Source: Bacteroidales bacterium UBA4772
GTDB lineage: Bacteria; Bacteroidota; Bacteroidia; Bacteroidales; VadinHA17
DNA: 64,000 bases
Direction of reading: 5' to 3'
Assembly: GCA_002403305.1 (NCBI GenBank)
Contig: DHHM01000017.1
Location: 1,565 to 65,564 of the forward strand
This document shows positions 6,930 to 17,013 of the stretch, in pieces. A program made the translations under genes and the position numbers. Below the pieces are notes generated by a model, which saw nothing but the letters and a program-made list of their open reading frames with translations, was not told where the DNA came from and did no database searches. Each line of letters starts with the position of its first letter. Position 1 is the stretch's first letter.

Positions 6930-9365
6930 CTATCTGACGCTCAGTTCCGTCACTGCAGGTGTCATTCCATCCGCAACAGCAGTGACCCTGACGCTGCCCT
7001 TCTCCTTCCCTGCCTTCACCACCAGCAGGCACTTACCATTGAAGGCCCTGCGGTAATCCGCTCTGAAGGGCTCCATGCTGGTCTGGCAGCCGTTGTCGAC
7101 CCCGGCAATAGTGCCTGGCCCCTCAACAGTAAATTTTATCAGCTCATCGGAATGAGGCACGGTCACATTATCACTGTCGACCACCGTCACTGTTATGAAT
7201 GAGAGGTCTGAGCCATCGGCTTTTATCTCTCTCCTGTCAGGCGTAAGCACTATGGCAGCTGGCTCACCGGCAGTCTTCACCTCCTGTCGCATCACCTCAC
7301 TGCCGCCGCGGTAACCGACACCCAGCAGCGTCCCCTCCTCAAACGGCAGCCGCCACACCATGTTGAGGTCTTCATCACTCCTGGTCTTACTGCCCTGTGA
7401 GCTCCCGTTCAGGAACAGTTCAACCTCGTCACAGTTGGTGTAAGCCCACACATCCACCGTCTGTCCGGGATTCCAGTTCCAGTGCGGAAAGAGATGCAGC
7501 ACCGTTTCGTCGGTCCACTCGCTCTGATACATGTAGTAGGCATCTTTGGGGAAGCCGGCAAGGTCTATGATGCCGAAGTATGAACTCCGTGCCGGCCACC
7601 AGTAGGGCGTAGGTTCACCCAGGTAGTCGAAGCCTGTCCATATGTACATTCCCGACAGGAAATCATGGTCGCGTATCAGCTTCCAGCTGTCGCGGTGTGT
7701 TGTGCCCCACGGTGCGGAGCAGTTGTCATAGGCTGAGCATGTAAGGTCAGCGTTGCCGTCCATGAAGGGCTGATCCCACCTCACCGGCCAGCGGCGGATG
7801 ATATCTGACGGCATGTCATAGCTGCCTCTGGTGGCCAGTGCCGATGTGGTCTCCGTGCCTATGAACCTGCCACCCGGAAAGGCTTCCGGAAGACGGCCCC
7901 AGAGGGTGTCGCGGTAGTTAAATCCCACAAGGTCGAGGGCCCCGGATGCAATGACAGGGTTATGGGGGGCGGGGTCATTGCATGCTGCCGTCACCGGCCT
8001 GGTGTCATCGAGGGCTCTGACGATGGCTGCCATCTCCGTGCTGAGGACCTCACCGCTGCCGTCTCTCTCCCACTGTTCCATCACCTCGTTGCCGATGCTC
8101 CAGATGAAGACGGAGGGATGATTGCGGTCACGCAGCACCATATCCTCCAGATCCCTTCTATACCACTCGTCAAAGTCGAGATGATAGTCAAACTCCGTCT
8201 TGCTTACCTTCCATACATCAAAGGCCTCATCCATCACGATGAAGCCCATACGGTCACACAGATCGAGCAGCTCCGGCGCCGGAGGGTTGTGTGAAGTGCG
8301 TATGCCGTTGCATCCCATCGCCTTGAGTATCTCAAGCTGTCTCTCAATGGCACGGGTGTTCACCGCCGCCCCAAGGCATCCCAGGTCGTGATGGTTACAG
8401 ACCCCCAGTATCTTCATCGGTTTGCCGTTGAGGATAAAGCCTTGCTCACTGTCAAAAACAAAAGAGCGTATTCCTGTTACTGTCTCGTACCTGTCTGTCA
8501 CCTTACCTCCGCTCAGGACCTCGGTCACCACCCTGTAAAGCACAGGATTCTCCACCGACCATAGGCGCGGGTTACTGACAGTCATCTCCTGGGTCACCGC
8601 GGTGATGCTGCCGTTGACCACAACCGGGTCAGTGGCTGCGGATGCCACTCGCCTGCCGTCGTCATCGCGCACCGTTGTCCTGAGCATTATCTCAGCCGCA
8701 GCACCGGTGGAGTTCTTCACCTCCGTGATCACCCTCAGCATTGCCGATTCAGTGCTAACCTCCGGCGTGGTGACGTATGTACCCCAGTGATCAACAGCTA
8801 TCTTCTCAGTGGTCACAAGCCACACGTTGCGGTAGATGCCGGAGCCGGAATACCATCTCGAGTTGGGCTGCTGTGAGTTGTCGACCTTCACTGCCAGGAT
8901 GTTCTCCTCCTCGCCGTAGCGAAGGAAGGGGGTGAGTTCATACCTGAAGGAGCTGTAACCGTACGGCCTCTTGCCCAGGAAGTTGCCGTTGATCCACACC
9001 TCGCTGTTACGGTAGACACCGTCAAACTCGATGCAGATGATCTTCTCCTTTTTTTCGGGATCCACCGTAAAGGTTTTGCGGTACCAGCCGATGCCCCCGG
9101 GCAGTGCCCCTCCTCCCGGGGAAGCAGGGTGCAACTCACTGAATTCGCCCTCGATGCTCCAGTCGTGTGGCAGGTCAACAGCCCGCCAGCTGCTGTCGTC
9201 ATAACCGGCCTGCCGGGCATCATCATCACTGCCCGCAAGGGTAAACTTCCATCCTTCGTTGAAACTGACCCGTTCGCGCACTTCCGTCTTTTCACAGGCG
9301 CACAGCATGACCGCGACAATAGCCGTCAGCATCAGCCTGCTGATAAATGTTGTTCTTCCCTTCAT
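6930..9365 (-). CDS. GH2 beta-galactosidase-like lipoprotein
   Basis: An exo-acting GH2 enzyme that would remove beta-galactosyl (or beta-mannosyl) residues from hemicellulose side chains or oligosaccharides. The signal peptide ends in the lipobox LCAC. Domain order: sugar-binding jelly roll (from FNEGWKFTLAG), Ig-like domain, TIM barrel, then C-terminal Ig-like domains (DUF4982-like and GH2 C-terminal). Acid/base Glu is in IWSIGNEV (about residue 423) and nucleophile Glu in GTETTS (about 503). NWNPGQTVDVWAYTNCDEVELF is typical of bacteroidal GH2 beta-galactosidases; the specificity is inferred. It is the last gene of the SusCD operon. Confidence 0.85.
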   Translation of the reverse strand: MKGRTTFISRLMLTAIVAVMLCACEKTEVRERVSFNEGWKFTLAGSDDDARQAGYDDSSWRAVDLPHDWSIEGEFSELHPASPGGGALPGGIGWYRKTFTVDPEKKEKIICIEFDGVYRNSEVWINGNFLGKRPYGYSSFRYELTPFLRYGEEENILAVKVDNSQQPNSRWYSGSGIYRNVWLVTTEKIAVDHWGTYVTTPEVSTESAMLRVITEVKNSTGAAAEIMLRTTVRDDDGRRVASAATDPVVVNGSITAVTQEMTVSNPRLWSVENPVLYRVVTEVLSGGKVTDRYETVTGIRSFVFDSEQGFILNGKPMKILGVCNHHDLGCLGAAVNTRAIERQLEILKAMGCNGIRTSHNPPAPELLDLCDRMGFIVMDEAFDVWKVSKTEFDYHLDFDEWYRRDLEDMVLRDRNHPSVFIWSIGNEVMEQWERDGSGEVLSTEMAAIVRALDDTRPVTAACNDPAPHNPVIASGALDLVGFNYRDTLWGRLPEAFPGGRFIGTETTSALATRGSYDMPSDIIRRWPVRWDQPFMDGNADLTCSAYDNCSAPWGTTHRDSWKLIRDHDFLSGMYIWTGFDYLGEPTPYWWPARSSYFGIIDLAGFPKDAYYMYQSEWTDETVLHLFPHWNWNPGQTVDVWAYTNCDEVELFLNGSSQGSKTRSDEDLNMVWRLPFEEGTLLGVGYRGGSEVMRQEVKTAGEPAAIVLTPDRREIKADGSDLSFITVTVVDSDNVTVPHSDELIKFTVEGPGTIAGVDNGCQTSMEPFRADYRRAFNGKCLLVVKAGKEKGSVRVTAVADGMTPAVTELSVR

Positions 9366-9379
9366 TTCTTTAAGATTTT

Positions 9380-11140
9380 TTACTGTTTCAGTCCGAATTT
9401 CTCACGTATCCATTCCATTTTTGCACGGTAGAAAGCCTCCGGAAGCCCGTGACCTGCCTGGGGATAGACTATGTATCTCTTCTCGCCGGTAACCTGGTTA
9501 TAGGCTGCAAAGTTGATATGGGGCGGGCATACCTCATCCATAAGCCCCACGCCCATTATCAGCGGTGCCCTGATCTTCGGCGCCAGGTTTTTTATGTCGA
9601 AGTAGCTCAGCGTGTAGTATGCCTGATCCCAGCTAATCTGCCTTAGGCCCTCCGCAAGCTCCGTAAACTCATTGCCGGGCCAGACCGCCACCCGAAAGTA
9701 GTCGCGGAAGTCAGAGAGGAAGGGCACCTGCGGAGCACATACCGCTATCCTTTCGTTGTCCAGTGCCGCAGTGGCAAAGGTGAGGGCCCCGCCCTGACTT
9801 GCTCCCTCCACCGCTATCCTGGAAAAATCAACCTCCGGCCTCGAGCAGAGAAAGTCAATACCCCTGACACAATCCATGTATGCTCCCCGGTAGATGTACT
9901 TCTCCTTGTCCTCAAGGTTGGTGAGGATATAACCGGGAAAACCGGGATTCACGTCGTCGGTGCTGTTGCCGTGACCCCTGATGTTCAATCCGAATCCGAT
10001 AACATCATCACCGTAATTGATATATGACGGTACCATTACCGAACTGTAACCCGGCACCTGCATGATGGCAGGATAGCGTCCGGGGTTGGTCGGAACCCTG
10101 TACCAGCCCCTGATCAGGGCATTGCCCAGCGAGCGCATCTCAACAAGGTAAACATTGTGCATTTCGGTGCAGAGGCTGTCGATGCGTATCAGTTTGTACA
10201 GCGGATCCACAGTTGCCAGCTCAGCCTTTGTCCTCTGCCAGAATGTGTCAAAATCGGGTTGCGCATCGGTGGGGGAGACGATCTTCTCCGGCTCATACCC
10301 GAAATTGAAGTGGTATTTCTTGTTGCCCATCTTGCTCGCAAGCGATAGGGTAGCCTTGTAGAACCCCGGCTTCAGATCCCTGATCCTGAAGGTGAACATG
10401 GCAGTGCTGTTTCGCCTGACAGCCACCTCCTGGTACTTCGAGGCAAACTTCTCACCAAAGTCAGTGACTATATCCAGTGTCAGTGCCCCCCGGTACTTTT
10501 TCCTGAATTCGCTTTTGAGCGTGACCGGTATGGTGACATCAGGTGATCCGAGGAAGATCATATCCTCCTCCGTGATTGCCGTGTTCAGGGTCAGAAGATC
10601 GGGATTGCCCCTGTTGGTCAGCTCTACGGGTCCTCCGTAGAGTCCTCCGCCACCGCCGGTGTCATATACTCTTACGGCGACGGTGTTCTTCTTACCCCAC
10701 TGAACATAATCGGCAGGGATACGGTATGATCTGGGCACATCATAGGCGCCTGAGTAGTCAGGAGGCATCACTCCCGTCTTCCCGACCAGATGTCCGTTGA
10801 AATATGTCTCATCGGCATCGTCAATCTTCCCCAGGTTGAGCATCAGGCCGTCATACCTGTAGGCATTCTTCTTCATTGAGGCAGGGATGATCACCTTCAC
10901 CCTGTACCATGCAAAGCCGTCATACCCCGGAAAGCCCTGCGACTCCCACAGCTCAAGGGGAGAGATATCCTTCCACCAGTAATCATTCAGTGCCGAGTCT
11001 ATATATTCCGGCTTGTCACCCGTTATGAACTTCCACTCGGCAGGAACAATGCTCTGACCGCTGCCCGCAATGTATATGAGCTGCAGAGCGACCAAAGCTG
11101 TTAATAATCTCTTTATCATATTATTACTATTATTTAACAT
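9380..11140 (-). CDS. CE7-type acetyl esterase with N-terminal beta-sandwich
   Basis: A secreted alpha/beta-hydrolase that probably removes acetyl groups from hemicellulose (acetylated glucomannan or xyloglucan). After a signal peptide (IKRLLTALVALQLIYIAGSG) comes a galactose-binding-like sandwich (residues about 30-170, GLYGGPVELTNRG). The C-terminal AXE1 domain has Ser in EGASQGGALTFA (about 445), Asp in GLMDEVCPP (about 532) and His in AGHGLPEA (about 562), a complete triad. RIRGWYRVP-like and RGHGNSTDD segments also match CE7. ATGs at 11140 and 11119 are both possible; AAAGGAG directly abuts the first. The gap to GH31 is 29 bp. Cephalosporin-type deacetylases share the fold. Confidence 0.85.
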   Translation of the reverse strand: MLNNSNNMIKRLLTALVALQLIYIAGSGQSIVPAEWKFITGDKPEYIDSALNDYWWKDISPLELWESQGFPGYDGFAWYRVKVIIPASMKKNAYRYDGLMLNLGKIDDADETYFNGHLVGKTGVMPPDYSGAYDVPRSYRIPADYVQWGKKNTVAVRVYDTGGGGGLYGGPVELTNRGNPDLLTLNTAITEEDMIFLGSPDVTIPVTLKSEFRKKYRGALTLDIVTDFGEKFASKYQEVAVRRNSTAMFTFRIRDLKPGFYKATLSLASKMGNKKYHFNFGYEPEKIVSPTDAQPDFDTFWQRTKAELATVDPLYKLIRIDSLCTEMHNVYLVEMRSLGNALIRGWYRVPTNPGRYPAIMQVPGYSSVMVPSYINYGDDVIGFGLNIRGHGNSTDDVNPGFPGYILTNLEDKEKYIYRGAYMDCVRGIDFLCSRPEVDFSRIAVEGASQGGALTFATAALDNERIAVCAPQVPFLSDFRDYFRVAVWPGNEFTELAEGLRQISWDQAYYTLSYFDIKNLAPKIRAPLIMGVGLMDEVCPPHINFAAYNQVTGEKRYIVYPQAGHGLPEAFYRAKMEWIREKFGLKQ

Positions 11141-11169
11141 CTCCTTTATATCCGCTATACTTAGCCCTG

Positions 11170-14028
11170 TTACCTCTTCAGCGAAACTTTTATCTCCTGA
11201 CCTGAATAGTTAACAGTTTTATCCGGTACCCTTTCAAAGTCGAGCCTCACCGGTTTTTTGCCTGATACCGCAACCACATTGAAGGTCCGGTTCTGAAGCA
11301 TCCCTTCGAACCCGCCGCTCCTGGCACCTATTGTAAGCATGCCGTCAGCCGCGCGGTAGTTGAAAGGGATCAGGGAGTAAGCTCCATCTGCGTAGTTGTA
11401 GTTATTGCCTTCATCCTCATAGAGGGTAAAGCTGCCGTCGGCACCGGTATACACCCACAGTGTAATCGGGTCAGCAGGCTTCTCCGAGGTATGTTGTATC
11501 TCCGGTCCGAACGGTATAATGGATCCCTCCCTGGCAAACACCGGCATATAATCATAGGGTGCATCAGCCTCAATCACGCTCCCGCCATCATAGTGCCTGC
11601 CGGTGTGGAGGTCATACCAGCCGTATGTTGCAGGCAGGTAAACCTTGCGCGACCTGGCCAGGTATTCCGTGACGGGATTCACCATCAGTGCCGGTCCGAA
11701 CATATACTGGTCGGTGATGTCAAACACCCCGGCATCAAGGCAAAAGTCCATCACCAGTCCTCTCATGATTGTGTAGTCATTCAGCCAGGCATGTCCGGCA
11801 AGTGAGTAAATATACGGCATAAGCCTGTATCTCAGCCTATTATATTCCACCATACTCTTATATGCAGGATGACCGGCAGGGGCGGTGTTGTATATCTCCC
11901 TGTAGGGGTACTCGCCGTGCGATCTGAAGAGCGGCACGAAGGTCCCGTACTGGTGCCAGCGTGTGATCAGCTCACGCCACTCGTCCAGGTCATCAGGGGC
12001 AGGGTTATGATAGCGGCTCTCCACCGAAAATCCTCCTATGTCCATGGTCCACCATGGTATCCCTGACATGCAGAAGTTGAGTCCGCACGGTATCTGGGCT
12101 GCCATGTCGTGCCAGCGTGCCGCGATGTCTCCGCTCCAGTTGGCTGCTGAGTAGCGCTGAAGGCCTGCGAAGGCCGAGCGGGTAAGGATGAAGACCCTGT
12201 TCGCCGGGTCACTGTCGCGTTGACCTTCATAGACACCCTGTGCCTGCACGAGGGAGTAGGCATTGAAGTACCTGTCTGCCGGGCCGAGTGCGGTAGGATC
12301 CATCAGGGCCTTACGTTCATCCATGGGAAGGTTGGAGCATATGTCAGGCTCCGTGGCATCAAGCCACCAGGCATCGATGCCCTTGCTGTAGAGCGAGCTG
12401 TCAATCTGTTCCCAGAAGGCTCTGCGGGCATCGGCATTAAAGGTGTCATAGAAGGTCGAGACATACCCGATCCAATCCTTCTGGCCCTTCTCTACATTGC
12501 GTTTATAAAGCCAGCCTCTGTTGTTCATTGCCTCATAGTTGACCGTTCCGACATAGTACTTGGGCCAGACGGAGATCATGATCCGTGCGTTGAGGTCGTC
12601 ATGCAGGGTTTTGATCATCCCTTCAGGGTCGGGGAAACGGGTAGCATCAAACTGGTGGTCTCCCCATCTGTCTATAGGCCAGTACTGCCAGTCAAGCACA
12701 ATATTGTCAAAGGGTATACCTCTCTCCCTGTACTCTTTCACCACACCCAGCACCTCTTCCTGTGTCGTATAGCGCTGACGGCTCTGCCAGAAGCCCATGG
12801 CCCACTTTGGCATCACCGGAGCCTTGCCGGTCAGGGTGCGGTAGCCGCTGATCACCTGGTCCATGCTCTCGCCGCTGATGAAATAGTAATCGACCTGATC
12901 AGCCACCTCCGACCAGAATGATATTCTCTGCTGCTCCTCATCGTCAAGTGGCGGCAGATATTGAAGCCCCAGGAACGACTCGCCCCCGTCAGGTATCCAC
13001 TCTATCCTCAGCGGGTAGCGTTTACCCTCTTCAAGACTGAGGGAGAAGTAATTTGACGAGGCGTTCCAGCACTGGCGCCAGCGGTCAAACAGCAGCTTAC
13101 CATCTATCCACAGCTTTGCATAACCGGCAGAGGTAAAGACGAACTTGTGAACGCCCGAGGTGTCAGGTTCAAACTCCCCCTCCCAGGTAACCCTGCCTTC
13201 TGCAAGGTTAAACCCCTCCGGGAATCTTGCCATGTCAGGCAGGTAGAGGTAATTTATCTCGTTCTCCCGGCGGATCAGGAAGGGTTCCTTACCCGTTTTA
13301 CGGTCGGCATATATGGCAGTAAGGCCGCCTTCATTCCCGTAACTGCCGTAGAGCTTCATGCCTGAGAGGTCACTCCATTCCCGGATATCACCATATTTTG
13401 TCCTGGAGTTGTTATCCCACAGGATTCCGTAGTTGCGGTTTGAGATGAGGAAGGGCACAACGGCAAGAGTATTGTACTGAAAGAGGTCGGCATCCTTACC
13501 CTTCAGGTTCATGAATGAGGTCTGGTTTGCTCCCAGCCCGTAGAGCGCCTCATCGGGGGGCGACTCCCACTGCTGCCTCACGGCGAAGCAGCTCTCTCCC
13601 TTCACCGTCACCGGGGTGAAAGAGCGGCCTCCGCCCTGCCTTTCGGCAACGAACACCGTTCCGTCACTGTCAGTGAAGACTATCTCGCCGGTTTGATGTG
13701 ATACCTCGGCACTGACCGATGATGTAGCGAGGGTGATCTGCCCCTCGCCCTTCTCCAGTGTAAACTCAGCCTCACGTTCCGGCTGAGGAACGACTATCAG
13801 GCTCTCCCTGTCCGGAAATTCGCCGGAAGGAACTGAAGTGACCCTTATGATCCGGTCAGTGATAACCTGCAGCCGGATGACCTGTCCCGGAAAGTCCGAT
13901 TTTTCAGGCAGACGAATCTCAACACCCTCATCTGTTCTTTCATAGGGTGCAGTAGTGCATGAGTGACAGAACAGTGCCACAGTTACAGGCAGAGCTGTCA
14001 GTGCGCCAATTATTCGTTTCCTCCTCAT
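11170..14028 (-). CDS. GH31 alpha-xylosidase-like enzyme with PA14 insert
   Basis: A retaining alpha-glycosidase, probably an alpha-xylosidase that trims xyloglucan oligosaccharides. The signal sequence ends in LFCHSC, a possible lipobox. An N-terminal beta-sandwich is interrupted by a PA14 domain at about residues 255-360 (EGRVTWEGEFEPDTSG, HKFVFTSAGYAKLWIDG), an arrangement known from xyloglucan-specific GH31 enzymes. The barrel carries the nucleophile Asp in WWLDATEPD (about 557) and the acid/base Asp in WSGDIAARW (about 632). C-terminal sandwich domains follow (VYTGADGSFTLYEDEGN). The next gene begins 9 bp away. alpha-Glucosidase is the main alternative. Confidence 0.88.
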   Translation of the reverse strand: MRRKRIIGALTALPVTVALFCHSCTTAPYERTDEGVEIRLPEKSDFPGQVIRLQVITDRIIRVTSVPSGEFPDRESLIVVPQPEREAEFTLEKGEGQITLATSSVSAEVSHQTGEIVFTDSDGTVFVAERQGGGRSFTPVTVKGESCFAVRQQWESPPDEALYGLGANQTSFMNLKGKDADLFQYNTLAVVPFLISNRNYGILWDNNSRTKYGDIREWSDLSGMKLYGSYGNEGGLTAIYADRKTGKEPFLIRRENEINYLYLPDMARFPEGFNLAEGRVTWEGEFEPDTSGVHKFVFTSAGYAKLWIDGKLLFDRWRQCWNASSNYFSLSLEEGKRYPLRIEWIPDGGESFLGLQYLPPLDDEEQQRISFWSEVADQVDYYFISGESMDQVISGYRTLTGKAPVMPKWAMGFWQSRQRYTTQEEVLGVVKEYRERGIPFDNIVLDWQYWPIDRWGDHQFDATRFPDPEGMIKTLHDDLNARIMISVWPKYYVGTVNYEAMNNRGWLYKRNVEKGQKDWIGYVSTFYDTFNADARRAFWEQIDSSLYSKGIDAWWLDATEPDICSNLPMDERKALMDPTALGPADRYFNAYSLVQAQGVYEGQRDSDPANRVFILTRSAFAGLQRYSAANWSGDIAARWHDMAAQIPCGLNFCMSGIPWWTMDIGGFSVESRYHNPAPDDLDEWRELITRWHQYGTFVPLFRSHGEYPYREIYNTAPAGHPAYKSMVEYNRLRYRLMPYIYSLAGHAWLNDYTIMRGLVMDFCLDAGVFDITDQYMFGPALMVNPVTEYLARSRKVYLPATYGWYDLHTGRHYDGGSVIEADAPYDYMPVFAREGSIIPFGPEIQHTSEKPADPITLWVYTGADGSFTLYEDEGNNYNYADGAYSLIPFNYRAADGMLTIGARSGGFEGMLQNRTFNVVAVSGKKPVRLDFERVPDKTVNYSGQEIKVSLKR

Positions 14029-14037
14029 ATCATGCTC

Positions 14038-16983
14038 TTATTTAATGATTAATTTCCTGGTGACGACGTAGTCACCTGAATGGAAGCTGATGAGCCATAC
14101 TCCTCTGTGTAATCCGGTATTTAGGGTTATCTCCCCGGCACCCGGTTCTGTCTCACGGCGGTACACCACTGTGCCGCGACTGTCGCTGATCTCGATCCGG
14201 CTTATATTGTCAGTCAGGTTGGCAGCAGTAAAGGATCCCGTTGACGGATTCGGGTAAACGACAATATTTTCTTCAGCCCGGGGAGCCTCCACCGCTGTCA
14301 CCTCATTGTTTACGGGCAGTGTCTTTGTCCCGGGTTCAACAAGCAGGTAAACTGCCGAAAGAGGAGGCATTAAAATTCGTATCTCATCACCGATGAGTGT
14401 TGCCCTTGCCTCAATGCTCTCATACTCTTCCGGTCCTCCGGCCACCAGGATTCCTCCGGTGCCGTTTATGAATACCTTCCGTGAGAAATCCTCACCGTCA
14501 GTACCCGTCAGAGTGTAGGTATAGAATCTCTCCCCTACCCTGTAATCCGTGAGGTTAAGGCGCACCACCTTCTGCACTTTTGTGGTGTTAACCATCGAAG
14601 TACCCAGATGTCCCGAGCTGAATGCGGTTGGTATGACCACCACGCCGGGAGCACCCGTTACCGAGGAGTTAAGGAGCACGTCACCGGTATGCCTGCGCAT
14701 GTAGTAGAGGTGGAAGAAGGCCGGATGAGGGGTATAATCAGGAACTTCCGGCTCGTTATAGGCGAACATGCCGTGATCATTGCCATTGTCCCATCCGTTG
14801 GCCAGATCCCAGCGGTTGGCAGCCCCGAAGCCTGACCTCATCAGCTCACCGGTGACCAGCACGGCATGCATGCCGTTGGCATGTGAAACAGCCTGATTGG
14901 AGCCTATGGCGAAGATGTTGTATTCTGTCAGTGCAACGGGCAGTCTTGGCTTTCCCGCACTTTCAACCGTGGTCCAGACATAATTGATATAGCCCTCCGT
15001 TTTTGTATGAGATGCCAGCACCGTTGCAACATCTGAATCTTCATGGTAGGGGGTATAATAGCTGTGTACCGACCAGAAATCGGCCATGTCACCCACCTCG
15101 GCAGCCACTGCGCCGTTCCAGGAGGCGTGGGTGCCGGACCCCTCAACCATCACGACTCCTATTTTGATATCGGCACCTGTCTCCAGTGCCGCCGCCCTCA
15201 TCGAGTCGATAAAGACCCTGCAGTGCTGTCCGTAAAGTGACGGAGTGATATATTCCGGCTGTCCGTCCTTGTTGAGAGACCTGTCAATGCGGTAGCCTGC
15301 CTCCCAACTGCCGAACACCTCGTTGCCTATCTCCCAGAATTTTGTCCTGCCTTTGTCATAGCGCACCCAGTCGGCTGCCATGTGGGCAGCCTGTGCCACG
15401 GGGTCGTCACTGGTGCCATACCGTGCATAGCCGTAGTTAACGGTTATCATGCCCGTGGAATTGGTCTTGCCCAGGATAGTATAGAAGGAGTCAACATCCA
15501 TAGTCCAGTTTTCCCACTGGTGGGGTCTGTGGCCGTACCAGGGCCAGCTGGTGTTTGAAGGATCGGTTGCAAGCGCGGCAGGCACATCCTGCGGCGGGTG
15601 GTCAACATCGAGGTTCCAGAAGAAGACATCCGATATGCTTCCCCCGGGGCCGCGCAGCACCCCCATCTCGCGGTTGGCCATGTTCTTCATAAGTGTTACA
15701 TTGTCAGACATAGTACCGGTCCAGAGGTTTGCATTGTCACCGAAGAGGTACTGCGAAACCTTTGTGACGGTGTCACCGAGATCTACAGTAACGGCCACCG
15801 TCACCGGATCAGTCACCGGCTGCACCTCACTGTAATCCGGTACGGTTGCCGTCCGCGGCTGCCAGTCGGCCATGAAGAATCCCTGCGGGTATATGCTGTA
15901 GTCAGTCTCATCACTGAGTGGATAACTCTTCAGATCAGGCATCTCGTCGAGGGTGACTACGTATTCATGGGTCATCACCTTCTGCCAGTGCGACAGCGGG
16001 TTCTTTATGCCATCGCGGATGAATGATCCGTACCAGGGCATGAACCACGACCAGTGTGCCCGGTCGGCAACAAGCAGATCAGGGTCCGGAACCGGACCGT
16101 TCTCGCTGAGGGTCATCAGCTTACGGCCTCCGAACTTCTCCCTGATGGCGTTGTAGGTAAGCACCTGCGAGCTGAAGTCGCCGTCAGCAGCGTAAATGTC
16201 AGCTCCCAGTATATCAACGTACTCATCACCGGGATACCATTCAAGATTATTGGCCGCAGCGTCAGTGGTCCAGACCCAGATCAGGTTCTTAAGTCCGTGG
16301 TGATTAACCAAACGGTCAAACATCAGTCTCCAGAGTATTTTACAGGGCTCGGGGCCCTTTGCTCCCCACCAGAACCACCCTCCGGAAGCTTCGTGCAGTG
16401 GTCTGAACAGGACGGGAATATTTTCATTGTTGAGCTGCTTCAGGTATCCGGCGATGATGTCTATATCGCTCACCATGGCCTGGTACTCAGGTGAGGTGGT
16501 CTCTGTAATCTTTGAGACATCGAAACCGGTATCGGCGGTATAGAATGCGTCAGTAGTGCGCAACGGATCACGCCAGTGCCAGCAGATGGCCACCAGGCCG
16601 TTGCTGTTGTACCAGTTCTTCGTTTCATTAACAAGTACCGACTTGTCAAACCAGCTGTAGTTGCGGGTGTGGTCCATAAAGTCTAGTCCGATGAGCGCAG
16701 GGTACCGGCCGGTCTGTGCAAGCAGCCAGTCAGCCTCTTCCTTTGCATTCAGGCTCATGGCACCTGCATGTATCTTGTGAGTGAAACTGTCCATGAGGTA
16801 GCTCCACAGTCTCCGTGTCTCAGTGTGAGGCGACGGGGTGGAGAGGTTATACGGCAGCTGAACCTTAACTTCATCTGTCAGGGTACCGTTTTCGGCTTCG
16901 TATTTCGTGCCCTGCGCAGCAGAAGTGACACATCCGGCCAGGAGAAATATTATAACTCTCAGTATCCTGTAGGAAAAACTCAT
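14038..16983 (-). CDS. GH26 mannanase - clan GH-A glycosidase - T9SS sorting domain, multidomain enzyme
   Basis: A 981-residue secreted protein with two catalytic barrels. The N-terminal GH26 (about 25-380) has acid/base Glu in RPLHEASGGWFWWGAKG (about 195) and nucleophile in LSENGPV (about 292). After a linker rich in Pro, Val and Thr, a second barrel (about 410-860) has acid/base Glu in FWEIGNEVFG (about 554) and nucleophile in LTEYN (about 683). It looks related to GH51/GH39/GH44 glycosidases, but I cannot assign the family. The last 75 residues (VYPNPSTGSF, ending LISFHSGDYVVTRKLIIK) are a Por-type C-terminal sorting domain, so it should be secreted or surface-anchored by T9SS. Its signal sequence contains LLAGC but also a plausible SPI site (SAAQG). 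Confidence 0.88.
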   Translation of the reverse strand: MSFSYRILRVIIFLLAGCVTSAAQGTKYEAENGTLTDEVKVQLPYNLSTPSPHTETRRLWSYLMDSFTHKIHAGAMSLNAKEEADWLLAQTGRYPALIGLDFMDHTRNYSWFDKSVLVNETKNWYNSNGLVAICWHWRDPLRTTDAFYTADTGFDVSKITETTSPEYQAMVSDIDIIAGYLKQLNNENIPVLFRPLHEASGGWFWWGAKGPEPCKILWRLMFDRLVNHHGLKNLIWVWTTDAAANNLEWYPGDEYVDILGADIYAADGDFSSQVLTYNAIREKFGGRKLMTLSENGPVPDPDLLVADRAHWSWFMPWYGSFIRDGIKNPLSHWQKVMTHEYVVTLDEMPDLKSYPLSDETDYSIYPQGFFMADWQPRTATVPDYSEVQPVTDPVTVAVTVDLGDTVTKVSQYLFGDNANLWTGTMSDNVTLMKNMANREMGVLRGPGGSISDVFFWNLDVDHPPQDVPAALATDPSNTSWPWYGHRPHQWENWTMDVDSFYTILGKTNSTGMITVNYGYARYGTSDDPVAQAAHMAADWVRYDKGRTKFWEIGNEVFGSWEAGYRIDRSLNKDGQPEYITPSLYGQHCRVFIDSMRAAALETGADIKIGVVMVEGSGTHASWNGAVAAEVGDMADFWSVHSYYTPYHEDSDVATVLASHTKTEGYINYVWTTVESAGKPRLPVALTEYNIFAIGSNQAVSHANGMHAVLVTGELMRSGFGAANRWDLANGWDNGNDHGMFAYNEPEVPDYTPHPAFFHLYYMRRHTGDVLLNSSVTGAPGVVVIPTAFSSGHLGTSMVNTTKVQKVVRLNLTDYRVGERFYTYTLTGTDGEDFSRKVFINGTGGILVAGGPEEYESIEARATLIGDEIRILMPPLSAVYLLVEPGTKTLPVNNEVTAVEAPRAEENIVVYPNPSTGSFTAANLTDNISRIEISDSRGTVVYRRETEPGAGEITLNTGLHRGVWLISFHSGDYVVTRKLIIK

Positions 16984-17013
16984 ATGTAATAGTCGTTTAC
17001 TCCAGTTTTAAAT

